From: Periplaneta americana
Taxonomy: Eukaryota; Arthropoda; Insecta; Blattodea; Blattidae
DNA length: 64,000 bases
Reading direction: 5' to 3'
NCBI RefSeq assembly: GCF_040183065.1
Contig: NW_027185499.1
Coordinates: 1,302,001 to 1,366,000 of the forward strand
Shown: positions 1-9,640 of the stretch, one piece after another
Numbering within the stretch: the first letter of the stretch is position 1
Layout: each line of letters starts with the position of its first letter
Position numbers and translations under genes: made by a program
Notes under the pieces: generated by a model
Databases searched by the model: none
The model's input: the letters and a program-made list of their open reading frames with translations, nothing else
What the model was told of the DNA's origin: nothing

Positions 1-170
1 TGATTACGTGGTTGGTTTTTTCCGAGGTTTTCCCCAACCATAAGGCAAATGCCAGGTAACCTGTTTGCGAATCCTCGGCCTCATCTCACATCTCGCCAAA
101 AATAATTGTAATCTTGTAAAATTTTGACTTGTTCCACATCTTATAGGTTCATTTCTAATGTAAGATCCAT
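1..170 (+). mobile_element. SINE, 3' part cut by window edge
   Basis: The segment runs from a GGTTTTTTCCGAGGTTTTCC stretch into a CTCATCTC region, and matches the body of the complete SINE copy at 58128-58372 almost word for word. The tRNA-like head lies left of the window. A short TA-rich and ATGA-rich simple repeat follows at about 178-225. No gene is supported here. Confidence 0.7.
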
Positions 171-631
171 GAAATATAATATATATATATATACATACAT
201 ATATGAATGCATGAATGAATGAATGCCACATTTGTATCAGTAACTTAAGCGGTGTGAAAGCTACACTATGAAAACATGGACTGCTATGATCTTATAATCC
301 AACTTTATGCTTTGCAGAATATAGTTTCCAGGCAACTGTACGCACTCAATGTAGTCCTACTTATCTTTGGTTTTGGAAATAACCCAGTCATACCACGTTG
401 CATTTTACCATACACACCCATACATACGCACGGACACGCAGACACGTATCCATGCATAAAGTCTGAAACTAGTAAAAATTCGAAGATAAATAAATTTAAA
501 AAATTTACTGTATTATACCTCTTTATTTAACTTCAAAGAGCTCTATTTTTAAACGGTTGTGTTACATGCAAAGAAATGCATACATGATACTGAACTAACA
601 TTCTTGTTCTATCATTTATCATAGTTTTAAA

Positions 632-840
632 TAGCTAAACTAGCACTGAAGTAGTTCTCTTCGTACTCTCGATTAGGCCTATACACTTTGCATATATCAA
701 TCTGTGACAAGTTACGTTTGGTTAGTTTATGCTTTTGTTATGTAGTATATACCATCAACCAAATATCCACAAAAATCCCTTCTAAATTCAACGATTTTCA
801 CTTCCGAAATCACGGGATCAACCTCAACCCTAGTTTCACC
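632..840. mobile_element. MITE with about 26-bp TIRs, copy 1
   Basis: The left end reads AGCTAAACTAGCACTGAAGT and the right end is its imperfect inverted copy ending CTAGTTTCACC. The same termini and interior recur at 24809-25028, 39821-40022, 45898-46093 and around 55028-55765. The flanks TTTTAAAT and TTTAAAAT look like a decayed 8-bp target duplication. No ORF is present, so the element is non-autonomous. The length of the duplication suggests a hAT-like mobiliser, which is inference. Confidence 0.7.
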
Positions 841-1769
841 TTTAAAATTACCAACGCAAGATTTTGATAAATAATCATCTATAGAAAATGTCAAATATAG
901 TCTAGGCTATAATAAAAGTGTGTCACTAACCTTTCAACTCGTGAAGATATTATCAGGCTGTACATTTATCCGTATTCCCAATATCCAACACAAAAATTAA
1001 TCCACGCACTCAACAGTTCACCGGTTAAAAACAACCATGAACTGCACATCTGCGATCCCCACTCGAAATTAAAATAAGGAGCGTTCGGTATATCATCATT
1101 CAGCAGTACCAATAGTGTCATGCTTCTAATAAAACAATAAAATTGCACTGCGATGCGCTTAGTACGTCCATGTGAAGCAAATTGGTATATTTAGAGCAGT
1201 TAATTCCATTTATGTATGTTCCTATTCCTTTACTTATTAAATATTCAAGAAAACGTGAAAATTTACTAAGTGCCTGAATTGTTTTCAAATACATTAAGTT
1301 GGGCATATCTTTCCACTCCCTCTACTCCATTCCATCAACCAATGAGGAGCAACTTTATACTCACTCTGTGTTCTTTTTCTTGCAAGTAAAAACCGTCGCG
1401 TTGCTTACGAATAATCAGCAAAAACATACACAATGCAATATTAGAAGTGAAGCTTTAGCAAATAATTAACAGATTAACCCTATAGATACACAACTTTTAA
1501 ATGAAAATGTATTTGCTGGGCATTTATTCATTACATTTAGAAGTTTAAAAATAAAATTGTTTCGTAGATACAGCGAATAACAGAATTATTCTGACACTTA
1601 ATATTCCAAATTTTTATGTGTATGTTACTAAACATGTTTGCAAAAACGCAGAAATTACGCTTGCGGTTACGTCAAATAAACCAATTTGCATAACATGGAC
1701 ATAAAAAGAGCCTCCTAGTGAAATGGTATGTTGATATATTTATATAAACATAAAAAAATATACAATTTA
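841..1769. other. AT-rich intergenic, nothing recognised
   Basis: Only short chance ORFs of about 60 codons occur on the minus strand. I see no repeat, RNA gene or conserved domain. Confidence 0.5.
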
Positions 1770-3193
1770 CTGAGTAACAAATATATTCGGACATTCCTGT
1801 TGGTCCTATTCTGTACACCCCTGTTGATCACTTACATTACACAGTAGGTGGAGGTACCGAGTTTCAATAATAAGCGAGAGTACTTAGTCTTACTTGTGCT
1901 GTCGTTTCAGCAAGACGGAACACAAAATGGGGCGTAAAGGCAAGCAAACAACATTTAATCAGAGGCAGTTAGTGATATTCCATCACGAAAAAGGGAAAAC
2001 CATTCGAAACATTGCAGATTTACTTCAGATGAATGAGAAGTACAGTGTCTGACATAATTCTCAGATATAAAAACGAGAACAGAATAGAGTTGAGAAAGCA
2101 AACAGGTCGCCGAAAAGTCCTCACAGACAGAGAAGAATCTCTTATTATCAGATTAAAAAGAACCCTCGTATAAGTGCCCCAAAGTTAGCTTCTGAAATTG
2201 AATAGGCTACGGGTAAAAAAGTGCATGCCCAAACAATTAGAAGGGTAATACATAAACGGGGCTACAACGGAAGAATAGCATGAAAAAAGCCTTATGTTTG
2301 TGAAAGGAACAGACGTAAACGACTTCAGTTTGCTAAGGAATATGAAAATAAAGGCGAAGATTGGTGGGAAAAGGCTCTTTTTCCTGATGAGAGCAAATTC
2401 AATGTTTTTGGCAGCGATGGTAGACAAATGGTGTGAAGAAAGCCTAAGGAGAAAATGAAAACCAAGAATTTGCGAGCTACTGTTAAACACGGTGGAGGAA
2501 ATGTGATGATATGGGGGTGCATGTCAGCTTCTGGGGTTGGTGAATTGGTGTTCATCGAGGATATCATGAAGAAGGAAGACTATCTACACCTCCTGCAACA
2601 TAATTTAGTGAAAAGTGCAGAAAAGCTTGGAATTGAAAAGGAATTTATATTTTACCAGAACAACGATCCCAAGCATGACTCCTATATTGTACAAGAATTT
2701 CTGCTCTACATATGCCCTAAAGTGCTTCATCCTCCTCCACAATCGCCGGATTTGAACTCTATTGAACATTTATGGGAAGAACTTGACAGGAGGGTTGGAT
2801 CAAGGCCTATTTCTTCTAAAGAAGAATGGGTGAAAATTCCTATAGACATAACAAAAAAAAATAGTAGACTACATAGCATGCCATGCCGAGTGAAAGAGGT
2901 TATTAAACAGAAGGGTGGTCCTACAATGTACTAATAATAACGAGCTGGAATAATATTATTTGTTTTCAAAAAGTGTCCGAATATTTTTGTTAGTATCAGA
3001 AATCAAATGTTTTCCTTTATGTTTTAATAATTAGAAGAAAATTAAGTTAATTGGAATTGTGTTGAAAATGTTTATATGAAATGCGATGCTTTTAGGAAAA
3101 AAATAAGAAAAGCTTATTTTTATATATTTATATGTAAATATATGTCATTGAATTGTTAGTTGACGGATGTCCGAATATTTTTGTTACTCACTG
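1770..3193 (+). mobile_element. Tc1-like DNA transposon, degraded
   Basis: The left terminus (CTGAGTAACAAATATATTCG) and the right terminus (inverse CAGTGAGTAACAAAAATATT) are inverted repeats flanked by TA, the dinucleotide duplicated by Tc1/mariner elements. The left end lacks two bases of the expected CAGT start. The length of about 1.42 kb suits the family. A second copy of the terminal motif (TCCGAATATTTTTGTTAG) lies inside the right end at 2976-2993, giving an IR/DR-like arrangement. The element carries the broken transposase at 1927-2934. Confidence 0.85.
1927..2937 (+). pseudogene. Tc1-family DD34E transposase, broken
   Basis: This is a cut-and-paste transposase relic. The N-terminus starts MGRKGKQTTFNQRQ and reads as the paired helix-turn-helix DNA-binding region. 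The catalytic part shows FPDESKF (first Asp), NNDPKH (second Asp) and SPDLNSIEHLWEEL (Glu), with the spacing of Tc1-type DD34E enzymes. It is disrupted by a one-base shift near 2040, a compensating shift near 2155, and in-frame stops at 2203, 2281 and 2434. The longest intact piece is 2455-2934. The C-terminal tail is conventional, with a SRPISSKEEWV segment. It cannot make active enzyme as it stands, but the TIRs could still be cross-mobilised. Confidence 0.9.
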
Positions 3194-3562
3194 TACTAAA
3201 ACAAACAAAATAATAAGATTAGTTCAATTCAGAGATTAGAGAATACTTAACATATGAAGACCAATTCTCTTGACTACAAAAAAGTCCATGAGATTAGACT
3301 ACGTGTGTGTCTGTGCTATGGGACACGAAGTAACTGCACATGCAGACTTACAAAATAAAGAATAAAAATAGCAGGCACGTAAACGATGCCAGCACGACAA
3401 GATTACAGTACGCCGGCATCTCAAATGGCTAACATTAGTCGTCTGACTTGCTCAACATTATCATCGCAACTATTAATAATAACGAAATAATATCAGTATT
3501 ATTATTATTACTACTCAGAATTAAACTTCCCTCGTTTAAGGAGGCTGTCCCAAGATCTTCAA
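3194..3562. other. Intergenic, nothing recognised
   Basis: AT-rich sequence with a short ATT-type simple repeat near 3495-3515. No gene is supported. Confidence 0.4.
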
Positions 3563-3813
3563 GCCCACTGCTGTGGAGTAACTGTTAGCATGTCTGACCG
3601 CGAAACGAGCGAACCCGAGTTCAAATCCTGGTTGAGAAAGGTATCTGAATGAGATTTTTTCCAGTTTTCCCTCAACCCATTAAGAACGAATGCTGGTAAC
3701 TCTGGGCGCTGGACCCTGGTCTCATTTCTCTGGTATTATCATATTCTTCTCACTCAGACGCTAGATAATCATAGCAGTGATAAAGCCTTGTAAAATAAAC
3801 CAATTAAATAAAC
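3563..3813 (+). mobile_element. tRNA-derived SINE
   Basis: The head GCCCACTGCTGTGGAGTAAC contains an A-box-like stretch and GAGTTCAAATCC is a good B box, as in Pol III internal promoters. The body carries the CCAGTTTTCCCTCAACCC segment shared with 58128-58372, and the tail is A-rich. It is a diverged copy of the same SINE family as 1-170, 25220-25440 and 58128-58372. Confidence 0.75.
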
Positions 3814-4340
3814 AGATCCTGAGTCATTTTATACGACCCTCTTCCACTACCTAATCATACATACTAGCATGTTTATTTTTATAGTGGCGCTCCACATTAT
3901 ATTGGCCATGAAGTAACGCATATCAGGCATCTCGATCGTTCAACTATTTTAAGAAAGGATTTTTTTTTCCAATCTATATCCTGGGTAAAGGAACTTGCGC
4001 GTCTCCTCTCCAATCTGGATTGTTCGAATCCATATTATTAGAGCGATCGGTGTTTAGAAAACACCATTAGGTAATTATATACTCTAGGCGTTTTCTTAGC
4101 CAACATCCGCCTCTTTCTAAATTTCTATAATTTAAATAAGTTATTTGCGTACTTCCTAACGTTATAAAATAACATAACTTAAGTAAATCTATTTCATTGA
4201 TTCGGTTATTGGAAGTGCAAATAAAGTAACATATAGGCCCACGTATATTTATGAACATTATAAAGCGTTTATATTTGAAGCAATGCTCAGAATGTATTAG
4301 GTTTACTTTGTTGTTTTATATAACTTAAGTTAGAAATCTC
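3814..4340. other. Intergenic, nothing recognised
   Basis: AT-rich. A 63-codon minus-strand ORF at 4067-4258 has no recognisable motif. Confidence 0.4.
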
Positions 4341-4842
4341 TCAATTAACATCAATCAATAAAAGAATTGTATTCCAATGGATACCATCCCATTGTGGAAT
4401 CCTGGGAAACGAGAATGCAGATGCATTACCAAAGAAGGGCAGCACTGCTACTTACAGACCTGTTACTAAATCTACGTATTACTCTGTGAAAAGATTTATT
4501 AAATCTACATACTTAGACTTCAACAAACAAAATTTGATAACACAATCTCAAGGGAGAAAATGAAACTCTCTGCATTATAATCCACAGTCAATTCCCGATT
4601 TACCATGGAAATCGTCTGTAGCTGCATCTAGAATGGCAACAGGCCAAGATTGTTTGGCCAAACACCTGCATAGAATTGGAATATATCAGTCCCCTAACTG
4701 CCCATTGTGCAACTCAAACCAAGAAATGGATTCGGAACACCTCAAAATCTGTGCTTCAGTGGCTGACCCTGATAATATCTTTGAAAAATATTGGAGTGCA
4801 AGAGGTCAAATGACTTTATTGTCAAATGGCTGGCATTAGAAA
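4341..4842 (+). pseudogene. LINE ORF2 C-terminal fragment: RNase H and zinc motif
   Basis: Reading one frame gives FQWIPSHCGILGNENADAL, the hallmark end of the RNase H domain carried by I/Jockey-superfamily LINEs, with His, Asn and the last catalytic Asp. A downstream CPLCNSNQEMDSEHLKIC matches the CCHC cluster often found at the C-terminus of these polyproteins. An in-frame TGA at 4561 breaks it, and the polymerase and endonuclease parts are missing. It is a 5'-truncated, dead fragment. The exact clade is uncertain. Confidence 0.8.
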
Positions 4843-4992
4843 ACAACAGCAACATACACGTTGGAAAATACTTAATCAACTTTTTTAGTTATATATTACA
4901 AAAAGAGGGAAAGTCCGTAATGCACTACGTCCGCCACATCACGAATCTCTCTATATTCCCTGGGAGCTGAATGCCCCCAGTAAGCAAGCTTG

Positions 4993-5000
4993 TTCTAAGG
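4993..5000. repeat. Left 8-bp target duplication of hAT MITE
   Basis: TTCTAAGG lies immediately left of the CAG-starting element and is repeated exactly at 5154-5161. Confidence 0.85.
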
Positions 5001-5153
5001 CAGTATTGTCAGAGTTGTAAGCTCCGAAACCGGTAGTGGAGCTAGAGACGTCCAGTCGGAGCGTGAACTTGCTTATGTCTGTGGAAGCACCGGAGCACGC
5101 AACGAGTTATAGTGGAGCGCTCCGCTCCGTTTAGGCTGTGTCTGACAACGCTG
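5001..5153. mobile_element. hAT-type MITE, 153 bp
   Basis: The ends are CAGTATTGTCAGA and the inverse of CAGCGTTGTCAGA, with the CAG start and internal TTGTCA typical of hAT termini. Perfect TTCTAAGG duplications of 8 bp flank it. The interior is GC-rich with repeated GGAGC/GCTCC words that could fold back. There is no coding capacity. Intact duplication and well-matched ends suggest a fairly recent insertion. Confidence 0.88.
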
Positions 5154-5161
5154 TTCTAAGG
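5154..5161. repeat. Right 8-bp target duplication of hAT MITE
   Basis: TTCTAAGG, identical to 4993-5000. Confidence 0.85.
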
Positions 5162-5269
5162 CATCATGCCTGAACTCGCGTTACGGAATGAGCGCTGCGT
5201 AGAGTCATGAAATTTCGGCCAGTGTATGGGACCGGTGCTACCCAGCAACGTGATGTGTTTTGGGAGCTA

Positions 5270-5535
5270 CGAAAATTATCGAAATCCAACTGGTTACGGA
5301 AATCAACTATAACAGCTGAGGGAATCTGTGAATTTGGGGACCTATGATAGGTAGCGAAATCCGGTTGCGGAAACTAGCTATAACGGCTGGAGAGATCATT
5401 AAGGTAACCACACGACACCTCCGTACTGGTTGCATGATCATTCATCAAGCTGAAGTATGTGTACGTGAGGTCAGCTATCTGCTGATCAGCCTTGGTCCTT
5501 CATGGGCTGTCGCGCGCAGGATCAATTTTTTAAAT
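5270..5535 (+). repeat. Dispersed repeat with internal duplication
   Basis: Two related stretches (about 5275-5330 and 5342-5400) share GAAATCC, GGTTRCGGAAA and CTATAAC words. The second part, through CCACACGACACCTCCGTACT and TCATGGGCTGTCGCG, matches from memory a repeat common in cockroach transcript 3' regions, probably a LINE tail. The 70-codon ORF across it looks fortuitous. Confidence 0.45.
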
Positions 5536-6084
5536 TTTATTACAGATATAGGCTAAGTATATAATAAGTACACTTCCAAATTGAGACACATTATCTCTTA
5601 AGTTATAGGCCTATGCACACAGGATACAACAGTGTTTGCAAAGCAACTGGCAAGGCAGTCATCTGCTCTCATAATAGCTATACATACCATGTCAGCTGGA
5701 GTTGGTGCAATACGTAATACAGGACACCAAGAGGAAAAAATAAACTTTCGCATAAATATTATGTTGGAGAGAATACGATCCATTATCGTTTATCAGGTCT
5801 AGAAAAATAACATTTTGCTTAGATCTATAAACAGTTATCTAGAACAATACTATTTAAAATAAATGGTACTTCGTAATAATAAGAATAATAATGATAATAG
5901 TAACACTTCATTATCTAACAAAATATTAGGACATGCATTTATAATGCACATGAAATGTTAAAAGATTGTACTATTGAAAACCATGTAATGTTTAAGAAAA
6001 AATGAACAAAAAACAGAATGCTGACACTAGTTAAAGTCTAATAGAATTATTAACCATGTCACAAAAGTAGTATACACGACAAGC
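5536..6084. other. Intergenic, nothing recognised
   Basis: A 61-codon minus-strand ORF (5598-5783) contains no motif I recognise. The rest is AT-rich with short AAT runs. Confidence 0.4.
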
Positions 6085-6212
6085 TTGCCTGGATTGGCTC
6101 ACCAAGCGAGTACACTTGAGCCATCCCTGTCGAAGGGGTTCTAACCCCATCACAGGAGGCCTGTGCCCAACATGGGACATCTTGGCTAACATTCATTCAT
6201 TCATTCAATGTT
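6085..6212 (+). mobile_element. tRNA-like SINE with RTE-type ATTC tail
   Basis: The segment has an A-box-like TTGGCTCACCAAGCGAG and a B-box-like GGGGTTCTAACCCC. It then reaches CCCAACATGGGACATCTTGG and a tail of ATTC units. The CATGGGACAT plus tetranucleotide tail resembles the 3' ends of RTE-clade LINEs, which such SINEs borrow for reverse transcription. The association is inference. Confidence 0.5.
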
Positions 6213-6254
6213 TAAAATAATAATAATAAAAATAATAATAATAATCATAATAAC

Positions 6255-6294
<40 letters not shown>

Positions 6295-6310
6295 TAATAA
6301 TAATATTAAT
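6213..6310. repeat. AAT microsatellite
   Basis: An imperfect (AAT)n run with scattered C and A interruptions. Confidence 0.9.
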
Positions 6311-6589
6311 ATCACGAGGAAATCTTCAAGCAAAAATCAGTAAGTTGAGCTTAGTAACACAGTATTTTCAGTAGAGCGGTCTATTTAATCACATGCGTCT
6401 TCTCATGTCATAAAACGAATGCGCCTTCTTCCGGGTGTAACGCTGACAACAGAATTATTTTTAAATTCTGCACATTCAAATCATAGAAGTGAATCAGAAT
6501 AAGGAAAGAAGGCATTGCTGGAGAGACGGCTGCAAATATAATCAATTGTTAACAGAAATTTGAAATTGTTAACTTGTATCTAACTACAC

Positions 6590-6983
6590 GAGAGTTTGCG
6601 GGATGAATTTCTATCCGCCGCGCAAGAGTCACTGGGAATGAAATGTAGCCAACATACTTAGCACAAATTGAAACCGGAGCAGCCGTCCAAAGGTTAATCT
6701 GAATACAATGTAGCCAAAACATCTTGCACCAATCAAATTTCTAATCGCCGCGGAAGTGTTGCCGGGAATACAATGTATTCAACATACAATACACCAATCA
6801 AATTTATAATCGCACAATATATATCCGACATATTCCATTAATCAAATTTGTAATCGCCACGCAAATGTTGCTGGAAATAAAATGTAGCTGAGACAACTTG
6901 CACCAATCAATATTTTTGTAATCGCCGCGGAAGTGTTGCTGGGAATACAATGTAGCCAACATACCTACCACCAGTCAAATTTT
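6590..6983. repeat. 65-bp satellite array, left of composite element
   Basis: About six diverged monomers are present. Each carries a conserved core near CGCCGCGCAAGTGTTGCTGG followed by GAATA, ATGTAGCC and CAAATTTGTAATC. Several have GCGGAAG instead of GCGCAAG. The array stops at CAAATTTT and resumes at 15848 after the large composite insertion. Confidence 0.85.
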
Positions 6984-7067
6984 CAACATAGACTTACTAA
7001 ATAACCCCTAGCCCGCTCACTGGCGCTAGTGTTATGCTCCCAAATTGAACAGACGAGTTGAATAAAT

Positions 7068-7166
7068 ATGATTATTTCGTGTGCTGCTTTTAATTACAGC
7101 AATGCACACGGATGTAAAGATAAAGAAGGAAGGAATGTTATATTTTATTGGTTAGTTAATCCATAA
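7068..7166 (+). pseudogene. THAP-like N-terminal exon fragment
   Basis: A 32-codon ORF starts MIISCAAFNYSNAHGC, resembling the first zinc-binding half of a THAP domain (expected form: CAA-N-C-N near the start). It also resembles MVMSCAAYNCTQRF at 38527. The second Cys is Tyr here, so zinc binding would be impaired. It ends in TAA without the later CxxxH part. It coincides with the left arm of the inverted repeat at 7099-7374. Function is unknown; I infer a decayed THAP/P-type first exon. Confidence 0.4.
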
Positions 7167-7374
7167 TTTCTACGACATATTTTTCTCCACATTATATCCA
7201 TATATTTTTCTGACAGAGGAAACATGAAGCATGAAGAGTCGCATGGCAAGTATAATAGTTGTCTTCTGTAACATAATATGGAGAAAAATTCGTCGCGTCT
7301 TAGAATTTAAGGATTAACTAACCAGTTAAATATGACAGTCCTTCCTTCTTTATCTTTACATCCGTGTGCATTGC
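7099..7374. repeat. Long imperfect inverted repeat
   Basis: The left arm from GCAATGCACACGGATGTAAA through TTAGTTAATCC (7099-7164) is mirrored by GGATTAACTAACC through CATCCGTGTGCATTGC (7311-7374). The inner parts also pair, for example TTTTTCTCCACATTATAT against ATAATATGGAGAAAAA. The loop is about 50-60 bp. A transcript would fold into a long hairpin. The left arm overlaps the THAP-like ORF. Confidence 0.85.
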
Positions 7375-7690
7375 TTCTGAGTAAAGATTAATCGAAAGTG
7401 GATAGGTGCAAACCGCAGATACAACTTCTACTCTACAATGAATCATTCAAAATAGTTGTTACCTTTCAAACTACGTTATTCCACATTATTCATTCACTCC
7501 ATATCATTCATTTTCTTCAAACAGCTGTTTTTCAGTGCATACATGAACAATTATTCACCGAATTTAAAGATACCGAAAATGCATGAATTATAAACTGTTT
7601 TTTTTTTAAATATAATGGTTGAAAGTAATTTTTGTTAGTAGCTAATGGATTAATGAAACATTTTCTTCTACTGCTGCTGCTGCTGTTGTT
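7375..7690. other. Element interior, nothing recognised
   Basis: AT-rich sequence with a 62-codon chance ORF and no motif. Confidence 0.4.
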
Positions 7691-7932
7691 GCTACTGCTA
7701 CTACTAAGCTTACTACTACCACTACCACTACCACTACTACCACCACTACTACCACTACCACTACCACCACCACCACCAACACCACTACTACCACCACTAC
7801 CACTACCACTACCACCACTACTACTACTAATACTACCACTACCACTACTACCACTACCACTACCACTACCACCACTACTACCACTACTACTACCACTACC
7901 ACCACTACCAACACCACTACCACTACTACTAC
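7691..7932. repeat. ACY trinucleotide microsatellite
   Basis: About 240 bp of ACT and ACC triplets. It is open in every frame and produces spurious poly-Leu/Pro and poly-Val reading frames. Confidence 0.95.
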
Positions 7933-7965
<33 letters not shown>

Positions 7966-8076
7966 TAATACGTTTTTAACTTCATACAGCAGTTTAACCT
8001 ACAGACTAAATTAAAAAGTTTACATAGTAATTCTTTTACTAACCGTGTTTATGAATGTGATGATAATAATAATAAC

Positions 8077-8123
<47 letters not shown>

Positions 8124-8210
8124 TAATAATAATACGTTTTTAACTTCATACAGCAGTTAAACCTACAGACTAAATTAAAAAGTTTACATAGTAATTCTTT
8201 TACTAACCGT
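7933..8210. repeat. AAT microsatellites within a duplicated unit
   Basis: Two units consist of an (AAT)n run (7933-7965 and about 8061-8132) followed by a conserved segment, GTTTTTAACTTCATACAGCA through TTTACTAACCG. A third, diverged copy lies at 13986-14160 beyond the LINE. The LINE interrupted the start of the third repeat period. Confidence 0.8.
8205..8210. repeat. Target duplication, 5' side of LINE
   Basis: AACCGT precedes the LINE and recurs at 13980-13985. The leading A overlaps the poly(A) tail, so the duplication may be five bases. Confidence 0.7.
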
Positions 8211-8387
8211 TATCTAGTGAGTTCGTGTACGCGGAGTGTGTGTATACTGTAGACTAGTGTTGCATTACACCGGAGTATTTTCGTGCAGTGTTTACATTCT
8301 ACGAATACTTTCGCGTGTTTTTTAGTTTTTTCTTCTTCTTCTTCTTCTTCTTCGTAGTAAAGAAAAGTGACAACAGGAAAACCAAAC

Positions 8388-9614
8388 ATGTCTACAATTC
8401 GACGTCTAAATACAATTAAAGTACAATTTGACAGTAGTGCTACTCGTCCTATGGCAATGGATGTACATCTTTGGATACAACAAACTCTCAAATTAAACAC
8501 AGAACAGGTAGAAATGTTGCAATTAAATACACAAGAAAAATCATTATATATAAAAGTGATATCGCCCACGATATACGAAAAACTGATACACAAACATGAA
8601 GGTACAACGGATTTCAAATATAATAATGGTGAACAAACGCAAGTGAAAGTAAGCAAGGCAGATGTTCCATCCGTAACTGTCCGAGTGTTTAATTTACCCC
8701 CGGAGGTGCCGAGTTCATTAATTCAAACAGTGTTAAACACGTATGGTGTAGTTCATTCAGTGCGACAAGAACAGTGGAGCACAGCTTATCCTTTCCCAGT
8801 TAACAATGGCGTTCGTGCGGTAAAAATGGAAATCAAGAAGCATATTCCAGGGTCGATAGCCATTGCTGGATGTAACGCACACATCACGTATGTGGGACAA
8901 CCAATTTTGTGCTATGTGTGCCATGAGCCCAATCATAAAAAAGAAGACTGCCCTCAGAGGAAAACTACCTTTAATGTTAATGTTAAACCAAGACAACTGT
9001 TATTAAATGACATTGTTTCGGGAACAGTCGTTCAGCAACGCGAGGAGCAAACGACGGAACGGCCCACGCAACGTGACGCACCTGTAGAAGAGGAAACCGA
9101 CACCGCATCAGAGACTGAGGCAACAAAAACAGTGACTACCGAAGATGAACAAAATATCATGGACACCACAGAGTATACAGCAAATGATGCAGCTGATCGT
9201 GCACAACTTGCAGTTATCGCCGATGACGTGGAAATAACGAATATTTCATCTGGAATAAAAACACCTCTGCATCTTGGGGAATCCACACTCGATCTCGAAG
9301 AAAACAAAATAGGGCAACCTACCGAAACTACCGAAACACCATCTAAGAAACTTAAACCTATGGCGCAAAATGAGTTTACACGGGACCCACGTCTGAGAAG
9401 TCGCGAAGATGGGGCGGCGTCTGGCAGCAGCTCCAGCGAAAAGGACACATCAACCACGTATCCTAGCAATAAGGTCAAGAACAGTCCACGACCTCACCCC
9501 TACGCAATCTACGGTCGCACCAAAGACGGCAGTAAGAAGGACGGTCCTGATGGAAAATCTCTTCCGAAGGAGGATAAAAACGTTAGGGCTGGAGAATCCC
9601 TTAACGACGGTTAG
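8388..9614 (+). CDS. LINE ORF1, gag-like nucleic-acid-binding protein
   Basis: A 408-residue protein presumed to bind LINE RNA in the ribonucleoprotein particle. An RRM-like fold is plausible around residues 95-165 (TVRVFNLPPEVP with following helix). A CCHC zinc knuckle follows (CYVCHEPNHKKEDC, residues 175-188: C175, C178, H183, C188). The C-terminal half is acidic and then Lys/Arg-rich, probably disordered. I chose ATG 8388 over the upstream in-frame GTG at 8367 because it sits after an AAAC context and aligns with MATKIVRQHT of the relative at 21214. It ends 26 bp before ORF2, so ORF2 translation probably needs reinitiation or an unconventional mechanism. Confidence 0.88.
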   Translation: MSTIRRLNTIKVQFDSSATRPMAMDVHLWIQQTLKLNTEQVEMLQLNTQEKSLYIKVISPTIYEKLIHKHEGTTDFKYNNGEQTQVKVSKADVPSVTVRVFNLPPEVPSSLIQTVLNTYGVVHSVRQEQWSTAYPFPVNNGVRAVKMEIKKHIPGSIAIAGCNAHITYVGQPILCYVCHEPNHKKEDCPQRKTTFNVNVKPRQLLLNDIVSGTVVQQREEQTTERPTQRDAPVEEETDTASETEATKTVTTEDEQNIMDTTEYTANDAADRAQLAVIADDVEITNISSGIKTPLHLGESTLDLEENKIGQPTETTETPSKKLKPMAQNEFTRDPRLRSREDGAASGSSSSEKDTSTTYPSNKVKNSPRPHPYAIYGRTKDGSKKDGPDGKSLPKEDKNVRAGESLNDG

Positions 9615-9640
9615 CCATAAATAATTTTGGGACGTAGAAT

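Noticed and set aside
7099-7374. MicroRNA precursor
   Set aside because: The arms are far longer (over 60 bp plus extensions) and the loop larger than a typical pre-miRNA. I treat it as an inverted duplication.
7632-7979. Poly-Leu/Pro and poly-Val ORFs on both strands
   Set aside because: Produced by the ACY and AAT microsatellites.
8210-8656. 148-codon minus-strand ORF over LINE 5' region
   Set aside because: Shadow of ORF1 and a translated TTC run; no motif.
9032-9478. 148-codon minus-strand ORF
   Set aside because: Shadow of LINE ORF1 on the opposite strand; low-complexity Ser/Val composition.
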